From contig CAIMLR010000007.1 of NCBI GenBank assembly GCA_903842345.1, forward strand, positions 124,001-188,000: a stretch of 64,000 nt of DNA, written 5' to 3'. The position numbers were made by a program, and so were the translations under genes. Positions 18,069 through 28,813 of this stretch are shown here, in pieces. Position 1 is the first letter of the stretch; each line of letters opens with the position of its first letter. The DNA is from an uncultured Myxococcales bacterium (GTDB taxonomy: Bacteria; Myxococcota_A; UBA9042). Under the pieces are notes generated by a model that made no database searches, was not told the DNA's origin, and was given only the letters and a program-made list of their open reading frames with translations.

Positions 18069-18272
18069 ATGGCACAGCGGCGGGAAATCCAGTTCACGAT
18101 TGATGACAACGGCGAAGTGTCGATCCAGGTGCTCGGCGTCAAGGGCGCGGAGTGCGAGAAGCTGACGCGCGAGATGGAAGAAGCGCTGGGCATCGTGACG
18201 ACGCGGCAGCACACCAGCGAGTATTGGCAGGCGCCGGAGACGGTGGTGAAGTTGGAGCAAGGCGAGGAATAG
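18069..18272 (+). CDS. DUF2997 protein
   Basis: This 67-residue protein shows the short DUF2997 fold pattern: REIQFTIDDNGEVSIQVLGV (two strands) followed by GAECEKLTREMEEALG (helix) with the conserved Cys, then a tail ending in EYWQAPE. It starts three bases after the DUF1257 stop. These proteins occur with DUF1257 and a Ycf46-type ATPase; their function is not known. The single Cys in the helix is typical of the family. Confidence 0.82.
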   Translation: MAQRREIQFTIDDNGEVSIQVLGVKGAECEKLTREMEEALGIVTTRQHTSEYWQAPETVVKLEQGEE

Positions 18273-18275
18273 CGC

Positions 18276-18995
18276 ATGCCTGAAGCCCGCGCCCGCGACC
18301 TCCTGCAACAGCCGCTCGCGTGGCCGCTGGCGCGCGCGATCCGTCGCCAACAGCGTTTTTCCCGCGCGCACCTGCCGCTCGACACGCAGAAACGGCGGAT
18401 CGACCAATTCTGCGTGTTTTCCCCGCACGATTTTCAGGCTGATCGGCTGACAGCGTGGCTGGAGACGCACAGCTCGTTCAAGGAAACGTACGCGCGCGGG
18501 TTCCGCGTCAAGAGCGACAACGAGATTCCGGGCGACGTGCTCGAGGCGATCCAGCACGAGCACATGCCGCAGTTCAATTTGCGCAACATTGGGCGGGCAG
18601 AACGCGACGTCGAGTTGGACGACCCGCTGCCGCTGCAACGCCAGCGCGGGATTGGCGGGCAGTTGGGCGCGGAGCTGGATGAAGTCCGCGCGGCGAAAGT
18701 GCCAAAACCGCAGATGGCCGAAGTGTGGTCGGTGCGGCTGATGGGACGCGTGCGCGGAAGCCTCCAGCGGATTCTGGTGGAAGACCCGTGGGAGCTGCGG
18801 CTGGGACCGGAGGCGACGTCTGGCCACGAGGGGCGGAGCTATCAGTTCGTGGCCGAGGGCACGCACCCGCACGATCTGCCCGACGCGTGGTGGGGCCCCG
18901 AGCCGGTGCCGATGGCGGAGAACCGGATCGCCGCGCCGCCAGGTGAGGAAGAGACCGGCGACGTGATGGCGATGATGCGGGAGCTGACGAAGTGA
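18276..18995 (+). CDS. Protein of unknown function in the Ycf46 module
   Basis: I do not recognise this 239-residue protein. It is rich in Arg, Gln and Glu, has no signal peptide or membrane segment, and shows helical segments (RDLLQQPLAWPLARAIRRQQ; SDNEIPGDVLEAIQHEHMPQ) and a Gly/Pro/Trp-rich stretch near the end (WWGPEPVPMAE). It starts three bases after DUF2997, with GAGG upstream, and looks like the fourth member of that operon. A role with the ATPase is inferred only from position. Confidence 0.7.
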   Translation: MPEARARDLLQQPLAWPLARAIRRQQRFSRAHLPLDTQKRRIDQFCVFSPHDFQADRLTAWLETHSSFKETYARGFRVKSDNEIPGDVLEAIQHEHMPQFNLRNIGRAERDVELDDPLPLQRQRGIGGQLGAELDEVRAAKVPKPQMAEVWSVRLMGRVRGSLQRILVEDPWELRLGPEATSGHEGRSYQFVAEGTHPHDLPDAWWGPEPVPMAENRIAAPPGEEETGDVMAMMRELTK

Positions 18996-19143
18996 CGCGT
19001 GCGTCGCGCTGAGGCGAACGCCGAAAGATCTCCGCAACCTGCCTTGCCGCCGCTTGCATCCACCGGCAAAATCCCGCATCTCAGCGTTGTGGATTCTTGG
19101 AATTCCCAACCGCTGAGCTTCTGTCTTGATCCAGCGGCCAAGA

Positions 19144-19170
19144 ACCGCCTGAAATGAATTCAGGCGGTTT
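19144..19170 (+). terminator. Perfect 11-bp hairpin after the Ycf46 operon
   Basis: AACCGCCTGAA (19144-19154) and its exact reverse complement TTCAGGCGGTT (19160-19170) flank a five-base loop. A three-T run is included at the end but no long U-tract follows, so termination may be weak or bidirectional. It lies in the 261-bp gap between the operon ending at 18995 and the peroxiredoxin gene. Confidence 0.5.
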
Positions 19171-19256
19171 CGGCCGCGACCTGGACGAGTCTGTGAAAAC
19201 AAGTTTCACGGACGCTCACTTCCGCGCACTCGAGCGCCCACTTCGCGAGGCCCATC

Positions 19257-19730
19257 ATGATTTCCGTCGGCGACAAGCTTCCCTCCATCGAACTCCACGA
19301 AGGCAACCCCGGCGCCAAGGTGGACATTGCCGCCCTCTTCGCTGGCAAGCGCGGCATCCTCTTTGCCGTCCCGGGCGCTTTCACGCCAGGCTGCGACCGC
19401 TCGCACCTCCCCGGCTACGTCGCCGACGCCGAGAAGCTGCGCGCGAAGGGCGTCCAGGAAGTCGCCTGCGTGTCCGTCAACGACGCGTTTGTAATGGGCG
19501 CATGGGGCAACGCGCACCACGCCGAGGGCAAAGTCCGGATGCTCGCTGACCCGAACGCCGTGTTTACCAAGGCCGTGGGCTTGGACGTGCAGGCGGACGC
19601 ACTGGGCGGCACGCGCTCCAAGCGGTACGCGATGCTGATCGACGACGGCGTGGTGACCGCGCTCCACGTTGAGCCGGACGGTTTTGGCCTGACGTGCAGC
19701 CTGTCCAACGCAGTGCTCGCAGCGCTGTAA
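19257..19730 (+). CDS. Peroxiredoxin of the Prx5 (AhpE/glutaredoxin-type) family
   Basis: This 157-residue thioredoxin-fold protein has the active-site loop PGAFTPGCDRSHLPGY, with peroxidatic Cys46. A helix with VNDAFVMGAWG and the end 'GLTCSLSNAVLAAL' follow, where the second Cys is the likely resolving Cys of the atypical two-Cys Prx5 group. Such enzymes reduce hydroperoxides in the cytoplasm with thiol donors. The length equals the family norm. ATG 19257 is preceded by GCGAGG. No redox partner gene is next to it. Confidence 0.88.
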   Translation: MISVGDKLPSIELHEGNPGAKVDIAALFAGKRGILFAVPGAFTPGCDRSHLPGYVADAEKLRAKGVQEVACVSVNDAFVMGAWGNAHHAEGKVRMLADPNAVFTKAVGLDVQADALGGTRSKRYAMLIDDGVVTALHVEPDGFGLTCSLSNAVLAAL

Positions 19731-19898
19731 TCGGCGGGGCCGAAGTCCAATCCGCGAACTGGCTGCCAGGACGCGCCGTGGCCAAAATGCCGGCGCCGGA
19801 CATGGCGTCGTCACGCGCTTTTCGTGCAAATGCCATCGGATGCTGGCAGACTAGTTCGGCAGGCGCAAAGCCGGAACAACAGCAAAGCCAACCGCAAC

Positions 19899-22007
19899 AT
19901 GACCCACCAGCATACGCCGCGGACCACCGGCCCCCTTCCCGCCGCTTCCCAGGAAATTCTCGATCCGCGGCACGCGATCAACCGCGAGCTGAGCTCCCTG
20001 GCGTTTCAACGGCGCGTGCTGTCGATGGCGCTGGACCCGGCGGTGCCTCTGCTGGAGCGCCTGCGCTTTGTGACGATCACGTGCGCCAACCTCGATGAGT
20101 TTTTTGAGATCCGCGTGTCCCGCCTGCAGCGGCAGGTCGAGCTGGGTCTGACCGCGAGCGGCACCGATGGCCTGCCGCCCAACGAGACGCTCAATCGCAT
20201 CCACGACGAAGCGCGGGCAATCGTCGCGGAGCAGTACCGCATCTGGTCCGAAGTGCTGCTGCCGGAGCTGGCCACAGCGGGCATCCGCCTCCTGCAGTCC
20301 GAGGAGTGGACGAGCGATCAGACGAGCTGGGTGGAAACCTATTTTCGCCGCGAAGTCGTGCCGGTGCTGACACCCATCGGCCTGGATCCCGCGCATCCGT
20401 TTCCGCACGTGCAGAACAAGAACCAGAACCTGCTGGTTTCGCTCACCGGTCAGGACGCTTTTGGCCGGCAATCGGGCATCGCCATCGTGCAGGTGCCGCG
20501 CTCGCTGCCGCGCGTGCTCGCGATCCCGGGGACCAAGGCCGGCGTCCACGCGTTCGTGCTGCTCTCCACGGTCATCCAGGCGTGCGTGGGCGAGCTGTTC
20601 CCGGGCATGGCCGTGACAAACGTGGTGTCCTTTCGCGTGACGCGCGACGCCGATCTGTGGCTGGCGGAAGAAGACGCGGACGATTTGCTGGAAGCGCTGC
20701 AAGGCGAACTCCATCGGCGGCGCTACGGCGATGCGGTGCGGCTGGAAGTGGCCGGCCATTGCCCGGACGCGATGGCGGAGTTCCTGCTGGGCGAGTTTGA
20801 GCTCGATCCGATTGACCTGTATCGCGTGGGTGGCCCGGTCAACCTGCACCGCGTCGGCGCGATCCTGGACATGTGCGACCGCCCCGAGCTGCGCTATCCG
20901 CCGTACACGCCGCGTTTGCCGCGCGGCTGGCAGGACGAAGACGATCGGTTTGAATGGCTGCGACGCGCCGATTTGCTGCTGCACCATCCGTATGAGGCCG
21001 CGGCGCCCGTGCTCGAGTTCCTGCGCCAAGCCGCGGACGATCCGGACGTGCTGGCGATCAAACAGACGCTGTACCGCACGGGACCGCGATCGCCGTACGT
21101 GGAGGCGCTGGCGCAGGCGGCGCGCAACGGCAAGGACGTCACCGCGGTTGTGGAGCTGCGCGCGCGTTTTGACGAAGCGGCCAACATCGACCTCGCGGCG
21201 CAGCTGCAAAAAGCCGGCGCGAATGTGGTGTACGGCGTCGTGGGCTACAAGACCCACGCCAAGATGCTGCTCGTGGTGCGACGTGAAGGCGACGGGATTC
21301 GCCGGTACGTGCATCTCGGGACCGGCAACTATCACCCGCAAACCGCGCGGACGTACACGGATTTGGGCCTGCTGACGTCAGACCCGGTGATTGGCGAGGA
21401 CGTCCACAAGGTATTCCTGCAGCTGACCGGGCTGGGCACGCCGCGCAAGCTGGAGCGGCTGCTGGAATCGCCGTTCACGCTGGGCCGCGAGGTGATCGCG
21501 CGCATCGACGCGCAGGCGGCGCGCGCCCGGGCGGGGCTACCGTCGCGGATCCAGGCCAAGATGAACGCGCTGAGCGAGCCCAACGTGATCGCCGCCCTCT
21601 ACCGCGCCTCGCAGGCGGGCGTGCCCATCGACCTGCTCGTGCGCGGCATTTGCTGCCTGCGGCCGGGGATGCCGGGCGTGTCGGAGACGATTCGCGTGCG
21701 GTCGATTGTCGGCCGCTTCCTGGAGCACGCGCGCGTGTGGTGCTTTGGCGAAGGCGATGACGCTGAAGTGTGGTTCGCGAGCGCCGATTGGATGTCGCGC
21801 AGCTTCACTCGGCGCGTTGAAGTGGCGACGCCGGTGCGCAACGCGGATTTGCGCGCGCGGATTATCGAGGAATGTCTGGCGCAGCCGCTGCGGGACAACG
21901 TGCAAGCGTGGCTGCTGGCGGTGGACGGAACGTACACGCGGGCGACGCCGGGCGATGCAATCGCGTTTGGCGTACAGGATTGGCTGGCCGGGCGCGGGGA
22001 AAGCTGA
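19899..22007 (+). CDS. ppk1: Polyphosphate kinase 1
   Basis: This 702-residue enzyme makes long-chain polyphosphate from ATP, reversibly, at the inner face of the membrane. It begins with INRELSSLAFQRRVL, the usual PPK1 N-domain, and has FEIRVSRLQRQVELG and the phospholipase-D-like C-domains. YKTHAKML places the phosphorylated His at residue 453, and VGRFLEHARVWCF carries the second conserved His. ATG 19899 was chosen because it begins the conserved part; the frame is open back to 19824. The exopolyphosphatase gene follows, so both halves of polyphosphate turnover are encoded together. Confidence 0.92.
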   Translation: MTHQHTPRTTGPLPAASQEILDPRHAINRELSSLAFQRRVLSMALDPAVPLLERLRFVTITCANLDEFFEIRVSRLQRQVELGLTASGTDGLPPNETLNRIHDEARAIVAEQYRIWSEVLLPELATAGIRLLQSEEWTSDQTSWVETYFRREVVPVLTPIGLDPAHPFPHVQNKNQNLLVSLTGQDAFGRQSGIAIVQVPRSLPRVLAIPGTKAGVHAFVLLSTVIQACVGELFPGMAVTNVVSFRVTRDADLWLAEEDADDLLEALQGELHRRRYGDAVRLEVAGHCPDAMAEFLLGEFELDPIDLYRVGGPVNLHRVGAILDMCDRPELRYPPYTPRLPRGWQDEDDRFEWLRRADLLLHHPYEAAAPVLEFLRQAADDPDVLAIKQTLYRTGPRSPYVEALAQAARNGKDVTAVVELRARFDEAANIDLAAQLQKAGANVVYGVVGYKTHAKMLLVVRREGDGIRRYVHLGTGNYHPQTARTYTDLGLLTSDPVIGEDVHKVFLQLTGLGTPRKLERLLESPFTLGREVIARIDAQAARARAGLPSRIQAKMNALSEPNVIAALYRASQAGVPIDLLVRGICCLRPGMPGVSETIRVRSIVGRFLEHARVWCFGEGDDAEVWFASADWMSRSFTRRVEVATPVRNADLRARIIEECLAQPLRDNVQAWLLAVDGTYTRATPGDAIAFGVQDWLAGRGES

Positions 22008-22079
22008 CAAGCCCGCCGCTTGACCAAAACCGTCCTCAGCGCCACTCTGCCACCAGCCGCACGTTCGGCGCGAGGCACC

Positions 22080-23579
22080 ATGGCCGATCCCTCCCTCATC
22101 GCCGCCGTCGACCTTGGCTCCAACAGCTTCCACCTCGTCGTGGCGCGCGTACTGCAAGGCCAGATCGTCGTCGTCGATCGGATGCGAGAGACCACGCGGC
22201 TTGCGGCTGGCCTCGATCACAACCGCCGGCTTGACCCGGCGCTGATGCACCGCGCGCTGGGCACGCTCACCCAGTTTGGCCAGCGGATCCGCGAAGTGCC
22301 GCGGGACTCCCTGCGCGTGGTCGGCACGGCGACGCTGCGGCGTGCCAAAAATGCCGACGAATTCATGGACGCGGCCAAAGTCGCGCTCGGCGTGCCGATT
22401 GAAGTGCTGAGCGGACGCGAGGAAGCGCGGCTCATCTACCTCGGCGTGGCGCACAGCCTGGAAGTCCCCGACGGCCGCCGTCTGGTCGTCGATATCGGCG
22501 GCGGGAGCACGGAAATCATCCTCGGCGAGCGATTTGACCCGCTGGAAACCGAGAGCGCCGAGATCGGCTGCGTGACCTGGACTAGCGAGTATTTTGCCGA
22601 CGGCGAGCTCAAGAACGCCAACTTTCGCGCGGCGGAGACGGCGGCGAGCTTGGAATTGCAGCACATGGCGCGCCGCTACCGCACGCTGGGCTGGGACGAG
22701 GCGGTCGGCTCATCGGGCACGGTCGAGGCCATTGAAGGCGTGCTGCGCGCGATGGGCTGGAGCAAACGCGGTATCACGGCGCGCGGCCTCGCGAAGCTGC
22801 GGGAGGAGCTGATCAAGTTCGGCAAGATCCAGAAGGTCGACCTGCCCTCGCTGCGGCCCGACCGCGTCGCAGTATTTCCGGCCGGCGTGGCAATCCTGAC
22901 GGCGCTGTTTGAGACGTTCGACATTCGCAAGATGGAAGCGGCGACGGGCGCGCTGCGCGAAGGCGTGCTGTACGACCTCCTGGGTCGCATCCGCCACGAG
23001 GACCTGCGCGATCGCACGGTGATGGCGCTGGCGGCGCGGTGGCATGCCGACGAGGAACAGGCAGCGCGCGTCGAACGGACGGCGCTGAACCTGCTGAAGC
23101 AAGTGGGCGGCGAGTGGATCAACGACGAACCGTTGGCGCGGCAGCTGTTGAGCTGGTCGGCGCGGCTGCACGAAGTCGGCCAGACGATCGCCCACAGCGG
23201 CTACCACAAGCACGGCGCGTACCTGGTGGCCAATTCCGACATGCCCGGCTTCTCACGCGACGACCAGATGCTGCTGGCGAGCCTGATTCGCGTCCATCGC
23301 CGCAAGCTGGCGACGCTGTTCCGCGACACGCCGCCGCTGCGTTCCGAGTTCGCCCTGCGGCTGGCGGTGCTGTTGCGGCTCGCCGTGTTGCTGCATCGCG
23401 CGCGGAGTCCGCAGCCGCTGCCGCATGTGGCGATCCATGCCGAGGGCCGCAAAGTCAGCGTGACGCTGCCCGCGCGCTGGCTGGAAGATCACAGCCTCGT
23501 CGCCGCCGATCTGCGGTCAGAGGTCGACGAACTGAGCGTGATCGGCATGGAACTTGTGGTGAAGCCGGTCGAGCGCTAG
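22080..23579 (+). CDS. ppx: Exopolyphosphatase / Ppx-GppA phosphatase
   Basis: This 499-residue ASKHA protein has the two phosphate-binding loops of the Ppx/GppA family, AAVDLGSNSFHLVV at the start and VVDIGGGSTEIILGE at about residue 140, plus VGTATLRRAKN. The C-terminal part is an HD-like helical domain (LHEVGQTIAHSGYHKHG). It hydrolyses terminal phosphates of polyphosphate and may also act on pppGpp. The frame is open from a TTG at 22020, but ATG 22080 gives the usual N-terminus and has GCGAGG before it. It follows ppk1 by about 70 bases. Confidence 0.9.
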   Translation: MADPSLIAAVDLGSNSFHLVVARVLQGQIVVVDRMRETTRLAAGLDHNRRLDPALMHRALGTLTQFGQRIREVPRDSLRVVGTATLRRAKNADEFMDAAKVALGVPIEVLSGREEARLIYLGVAHSLEVPDGRRLVVDIGGGSTEIILGERFDPLETESAEIGCVTWTSEYFADGELKNANFRAAETAASLELQHMARRYRTLGWDEAVGSSGTVEAIEGVLRAMGWSKRGITARGLAKLREELIKFGKIQKVDLPSLRPDRVAVFPAGVAILTALFETFDIRKMEAATGALREGVLYDLLGRIRHEDLRDRTVMALAARWHADEEQAARVERTALNLLKQVGGEWINDEPLARQLLSWSARLHEVGQTIAHSGYHKHGAYLVANSDMPGFSRDDQMLLASLIRVHRRKLATLFRDTPPLRSEFALRLAVLLRLAVLLHRARSPQPLPHVAIHAEGRKVSVTLPARWLEDHSLVAADLRSEVDELSVIGMELVVKPVER

Positions 23580-23587
23580 GGCGCCGA

Positions 23588-25525
23588 TCAGTCCCAGAAA
23601 ATCTTCGGCGCGATGCCCACGGGGATGCCGTCGATGCGGACGTTGACGACGGTGGTGCCGGCTGCGCTCGGGGCGGTGACGCTGTAGGTCCAGGCGCCGT
23701 CGCTCGCGCCCGTGACGTTGGCGCTGTCGAGGGTCGCGGGCGCGCCGGTCAAGCTGACTTCGACCTTGGCGCCTTTGCGCAACGCGCCATCGCCATCGCG
23801 CGGTGTGACCAGGATCTTGACCGCGGTGCTGCCGCCCGACGGCGCGTGCCGGGACGGCGGATCGAGCGCGATGAGCTGCGGCTCGGTGACATCGTGGAGC
23901 TTGCCGGTCGCCAAACCGCGCAGGACTTGAACGTAGCCGGACGGCCAGACGATGCGGGCGCTGTCCAGGCTCGTCGCCGCGCCCGTGCCGATGAAGACAA
24001 GCGGCTCGGAGAGCGCAAACGGCGAACCCACGCCGTCGCCCACCAGCAGCCGCTCCTTGTCGCCCGGCAGCGACTTGGCCCAGACCCGCGCGCCCACGCC
24101 GAGGTGATTGCTCGTGGTGCCGTGCAAGCGCAGCGCGAGGCGGTGCCCGCCCGTATCGACGTCATTGCGGTACACACGCGGCACGCGGCCGACGCCGCCC
24201 ATGACCGCATCCACGTCGCCGTCGCCATCCAGATCGCCGATGGTCAGCGCCCGCCATTGGCCAACGCGGTCAATGTGCGCGGCGGCGGAAGCGTCGACAA
24301 AGTGAAAGTCGCCGCGCCCGAGGTGCAGCGTCGGGTATTGCGGCGCGAGACGCTCAATCGGCCCGTCGTCGTTGCCATTGGCGGCCAGCATGTCCAGGAC
24401 GCCGTCGCCGTCCACGTCGACAAACGCGATGCCCCACGGAATCAGCGCGTGCTTGGCCGGATCGGGGGTGATCGCCAACAGGCACGCGTCCACCGTGCGA
24501 TCGACAAACGGCCAGGCGTCGCGCGTCTGGAAGAAGTTGCGCTCCGTATCCGCGGAAACGCCAACGTCCAGACGGCCGTCGCCATCCAAATCGGCCACGG
24601 CCGCCGCCATGGGCACAAAATCGGCGAGCGTCGCGCCGGCGAAACTCGCGCTGTAGTAGCGCGCGTCGGGCGGCGTTGGATCAAACGGCGTGAAATGCGG
24701 CTCGTTCAGCGTGTTCGTCGTCGCGGCGCGGTAAAAAGTCGGCGTGCCGGCATAGCTGCAGGCGTTGTTGGCGCCCATCGCGAGCACCAGCGTGAACTCG
24801 CCTGGATGCAGCTGCGCCGCGAGCACGGCGTTGACTTGACCGCCCGGCGTCGCGTCGAGCCAATCCGGACGCGCCGTGAAGGTGCGCAGCCCCGTGCGTT
24901 GCACCGGCCACATCACTTTGCAGGTCTTTTCGCACGGCGGGCACTCGGCGCCGGCGAGCAGGTCGAGCCAGCCATCGCTGTCAAAATCCGCCATGTGCAG
25001 CGCTCGGGCCGGGGGCGCCGAAGCCTGCGCGCCCAACGCGCCAACCGTGAACGCGCCGTCCGCCGCACCCCACGCAACCTCCGCGGAGCTGCCGGAAAGG
25101 ATGTCGGGAAAGCCATCGCCGTCCAAATCGAAGACGGCCAGCGCGGACGTGAAGCCCACAGCGGGACGCAGCGCGCGGCGGTCGCCAAAGGTTGCGGTCG
25201 CGGGATCGTAGGAGAACCGGACAAGTTCCGTGTTGCCGGCGATCAGGTCGATCTTGCCGTCGCCATCGATGTCCCCGAGAAACCCGGCCAAGTTGGCCGA
25301 CATGCCGGTGCCACCCGCGCCGGTCAGGAACGCCGGGTCGTTGTCGGGAACCGCGTTCAGGTCAGCGAAGCCGCCGCCCAATGCGCCGACGGCCAGGGCC
25401 TCAGGCGGCGTGCAGACGGCCTTGGGCGCCTCCTGTGAACCGCCGCAAGCGCCCACAGCGGCGAGAAGCGCCAGCCAAGGCAGGAGACGCCCGGCGCCCA
25501 ATCCGCTCACCGCTCGCGATTCCAC
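23588..25525 (-). CDS. FG-GAP/ASPIC-UnbV repeat lipoprotein
   Basis: A lipoprotein signal ends in LAAVGAC, followed by a short linker and then FG-GAP (VCBS) units with Ca-binding loops: GDIDGDGKIDLIAGN, FDLDGDGFPDILSG, FDSDGWLDLLAGAECPPC, DLDGDGRLDVG, DVDGDGVLDMLAANG and DLDGDGDVDAVMGG. An ASPIC/UnbV domain comes next (NHLGVGARV ... DSARIVWPSGYVQVL), then a C-terminal Ig-like domain. This order suggests a seven-bladed propeller fused to ASPIC, displayed at the surface. The start is a GTG at 25525 with GAGG seven bases before it. It is convergent with ppx. No catalytic site is visible. Confidence 0.85.
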   Translation of the reverse strand: MESRAVSGLGAGRLLPWLALLAAVGACGGSQEAPKAVCTPPEALAVGALGGGFADLNAVPDNDPAFLTGAGGTGMSANLAGFLGDIDGDGKIDLIAGNTELVRFSYDPATATFGDRRALRPAVGFTSALAVFDLDGDGFPDILSGSSAEVAWGAADGAFTVGALGAQASAPPARALHMADFDSDGWLDLLAGAECPPCEKTCKVMWPVQRTGLRTFTARPDWLDATPGGQVNAVLAAQLHPGEFTLVLAMGANNACSYAGTPTFYRAATTNTLNEPHFTPFDPTPPDARYYSASFAGATLADFVPMAAAVADLDGDGRLDVGVSADTERNFFQTRDAWPFVDRTVDACLLAITPDPAKHALIPWGIAFVDVDGDGVLDMLAANGNDDGPIERLAPQYPTLHLGRGDFHFVDASAAAHIDRVGQWRALTIGDLDGDGDVDAVMGGVGRVPRVYRNDVDTGGHRLALRLHGTTSNHLGVGARVWAKSLPGDKERLLVGDGVGSPFALSEPLVFIGTGAATSLDSARIVWPSGYVQVLRGLATGKLHDVTEPQLIALDPPSRHAPSGGSTAVKILVTPRDGDGALRKGAKVEVSLTGAPATLDSANVTGASDGAWTYSVTAPSAAGTTVVNVRIDGIPVGIAPKIFWD

Positions 25526-25763
25526 TGCCGAACCTCATCTGCGCTGCGCCCGCACTGGCGCTTTCCCGGCAGTCTGACTTGCCGCCGATCGCCCGTCAAG
25601 CATGACTTATACGCGTAGTTTCAGGTAATTGCCCAATCCAGACCGGGCAGAATCCGCGCCGATGGCAGAGAACGATGCGCGAACTGTTTCGCATCCGCGC
25701 GTTGCCAATCCCCACCCCATCCCGCAAAATGCCGGCGCGGCGCCATCGCCGCCTGAGTCCACC

Positions 25764-26570
25764 GTGTCCACGTATGCCATCGGCGACATTCAGGGCTGCT
25801 TCGGCGCGCTGCAGCGTCTGCTGACCCACATTGACTTCCGCGCGGATCGCGACCGGCTGTGGCTGGCCGGCGATCTGGTCAACCGCGGACCGGATTCGCT
25901 CAAGGTGCTGCGTTGGTGCCAGGCGCACGCGGACAATGTCACTGCCGTGCTGGGCAATCACGACCTGCACGCCCTGGCGCGCGCGGCGGGCGCGGCGGGA
26001 CCCAAGCGGCGGGATTCGCTGGAAGAACTGCTCCACGCGCCGGATTGCGACGCGCTCCTGGCCTGGCTGCGCCACAAGCCGCTGCTGCACCGCGAAGGGC
26101 CGTTCACGATGGTCCACGCGGGGCTGCTGCCGGCCTGGACCGTGGCGGACGCGCAGGCGATTTCCGACGCGTTTGCGGTGGAGCTCAACGGCCCGCGGAT
26201 GCCGCTGGCGCTGCGGGCGCTGCGCGACCAGGACATTCACCTCCCCGAACTGGGCAAATTGGCGCACGACGCGGGCCTGCTCACGCGTATCCGCACATGC
26301 ACCGCGACGGGCGAGCCCTGCGTCGATTTTGCCGGCTCGCCGCAGGATGCGCCGCCGGGCTGCGTCCCCTGGTTCCGCGTGCCAGGACGCAAGAGCGCCG
26401 ACGAGTGCCTGATTTTTGGCCACTGGGCAGCGCTGGGCCTGCTGATGGAAGAAAACCTCATCGCGCTGGACACCGGCTGCGTGTGGGGCAACGCGCTGAC
26501 GGCCGTGCGGCTGGACGATCGCGCCGTGTTTCAGGTGGCGGCGGCCGAACGTCCGGCGAATTTGCGATAA
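25764..26570 (+). CDS. apaH: Diadenosine tetraphosphatase, symmetrical (ApaH)
   Basis: This calcineurin-like phosphoesterase has STYAIGDIQGCFGALQRLL (metal ligands in GDxxG), WLAGDLVNRGPDS, and LGNHDLHALA with the conserved Asn-His-Asp. A C-terminal GHWAALGLL and LDTGCVWGNALTAVRL complete the set. It cleaves Ap4A to two ADP in the cytoplasm. I used the GTG at 25764 because homologues begin with this motif; an ATG at 25662 in the same frame would add 34 Pro/Ala-rich residues. Length from GTG is 268, close to the E. coli enzyme (280). It is divergent from the lipoprotein on the other strand. Confidence 0.88.
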   Translation: MSTYAIGDIQGCFGALQRLLTHIDFRADRDRLWLAGDLVNRGPDSLKVLRWCQAHADNVTAVLGNHDLHALARAAGAAGPKRRDSLEELLHAPDCDALLAWLRHKPLLHREGPFTMVHAGLLPAWTVADAQAISDAFAVELNGPRMPLALRALRDQDIHLPELGKLAHDAGLLTRIRTCTATGEPCVDFAGSPQDAPPGCVPWFRVPGRKSADECLIFGHWAALGLLMEENLIALDTGCVWGNALTAVRLDDRAVFQVAAAERPANLR

Positions 26571-26618
26571 CTGCTGCGCTGCTGCTATCACGCGCGGCGG
26601 CCTTCTGGAGTGAAACCG

Positions 26619-28178
<1,560 letters not shown>

Positions 28179-28251
28179 AGATCCGCCGCAGCGCGTAGGA
28201 TCGTGGGCCCATTGAATAATCTGCGCGCCCAGACGTTGTTGTATCGACGGC

Positions 28252-28271
28252 GGACCGGCCTTTTCCGGTCC
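28252..28271 (+). promoter_or_regulatory. Hairpin in the leader of the small lipoprotein gene
   Basis: GGACCGG (28252-28258) and CCGGTCC (28265-28271) form a seven-base stem, with TTTT in the six-base loop. It ends a few bases before the ribosome-binding GAGG of the gene at 28284. The position could influence initiation, but this is only a structural observation. Confidence 0.3.
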
Positions 28272-28283
28272 CACGAGGTTGGC

Positions 28284-28796
28284 ATGCATCCAAAGCTTCT
28301 GGCGCTCGTGCTCGTGACGCTGCCGGCATGCGTGTCCCAGAACATGCCGCTCATGCCCGAGCCGTCGCCCGTCGTGATGCGCACGGACGTGCCGCTGGAC
28401 GTCGTGACAAAGCTGGCGGGCGCGCAGGACCCGCTGCCGGTCAAGGGCACTTCCTGGCAGTTCAGCGAACTGGAGCACGCGGTGGGTCGCGCGGTCATGA
28501 CGGGCGCGGCGCCGTGGGCCGAGGCGCATCGGGCGGAGCGCGAAGGCGGTTGGCAAATCCAGGTCGACGTCATCAAGAGCGACGCAGCCGTCGTGGACGG
28601 TCACGCGCGCACCAGCCTGGGCGTGCGCGCCACGCTCCGCGGCGTGGTCGGGCAAGTCTATTTGGCGCAAACGCAGTCGTTTTGCATGACCGCTGGCTTG
28701 GTCAGGAACGAGGCGGAAGCGCGCGACGTCCTCTGGCGCTGCATCAGCAACGTTGGCCGCAACATCAGCGGTTGGCTGGACGGCATTCATCCGTGA
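28284..28796 (+). CDS. Small lipoprotein of unknown function
   Basis: This 170-residue protein starts with the lipoprotein signal MHPKLLALVLVTLPAC (lipobox LPAC). The mature part begins with a Pro/Met-rich linker and has no family signature I recognise. Its last two thirds alternate strands and helices (GWQIQVDVIKSDAAVVDGHA; VGQVYLAQTQSFCMTAG). ATG 28284 has GAGG upstream. The SPFH lipoprotein gene begins 17 bases downstream, so the two probably act together at the membrane. Confidence 0.7.
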   Translation: MHPKLLALVLVTLPACVSQNMPLMPEPSPVVMRTDVPLDVVTKLAGAQDPLPVKGTSWQFSELEHAVGRAVMTGAAPWAEAHRAEREGGWQIQVDVIKSDAAVVDGHARTSLGVRATLRGVVGQVYLAQTQSFCMTAGLVRNEAEARDVLWRCISNVGRNISGWLDGIHP

Positions 28797-28813
28797 TTTT
28801 CGAGGAGTTTTCC

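Noticed and set aside
23039-25438. A 799-codon plus-strand frame overlapping ppx and the ASPIC lipoprotein
   Set aside because: It overlaps two well-supported genes and has no recognisable domain.
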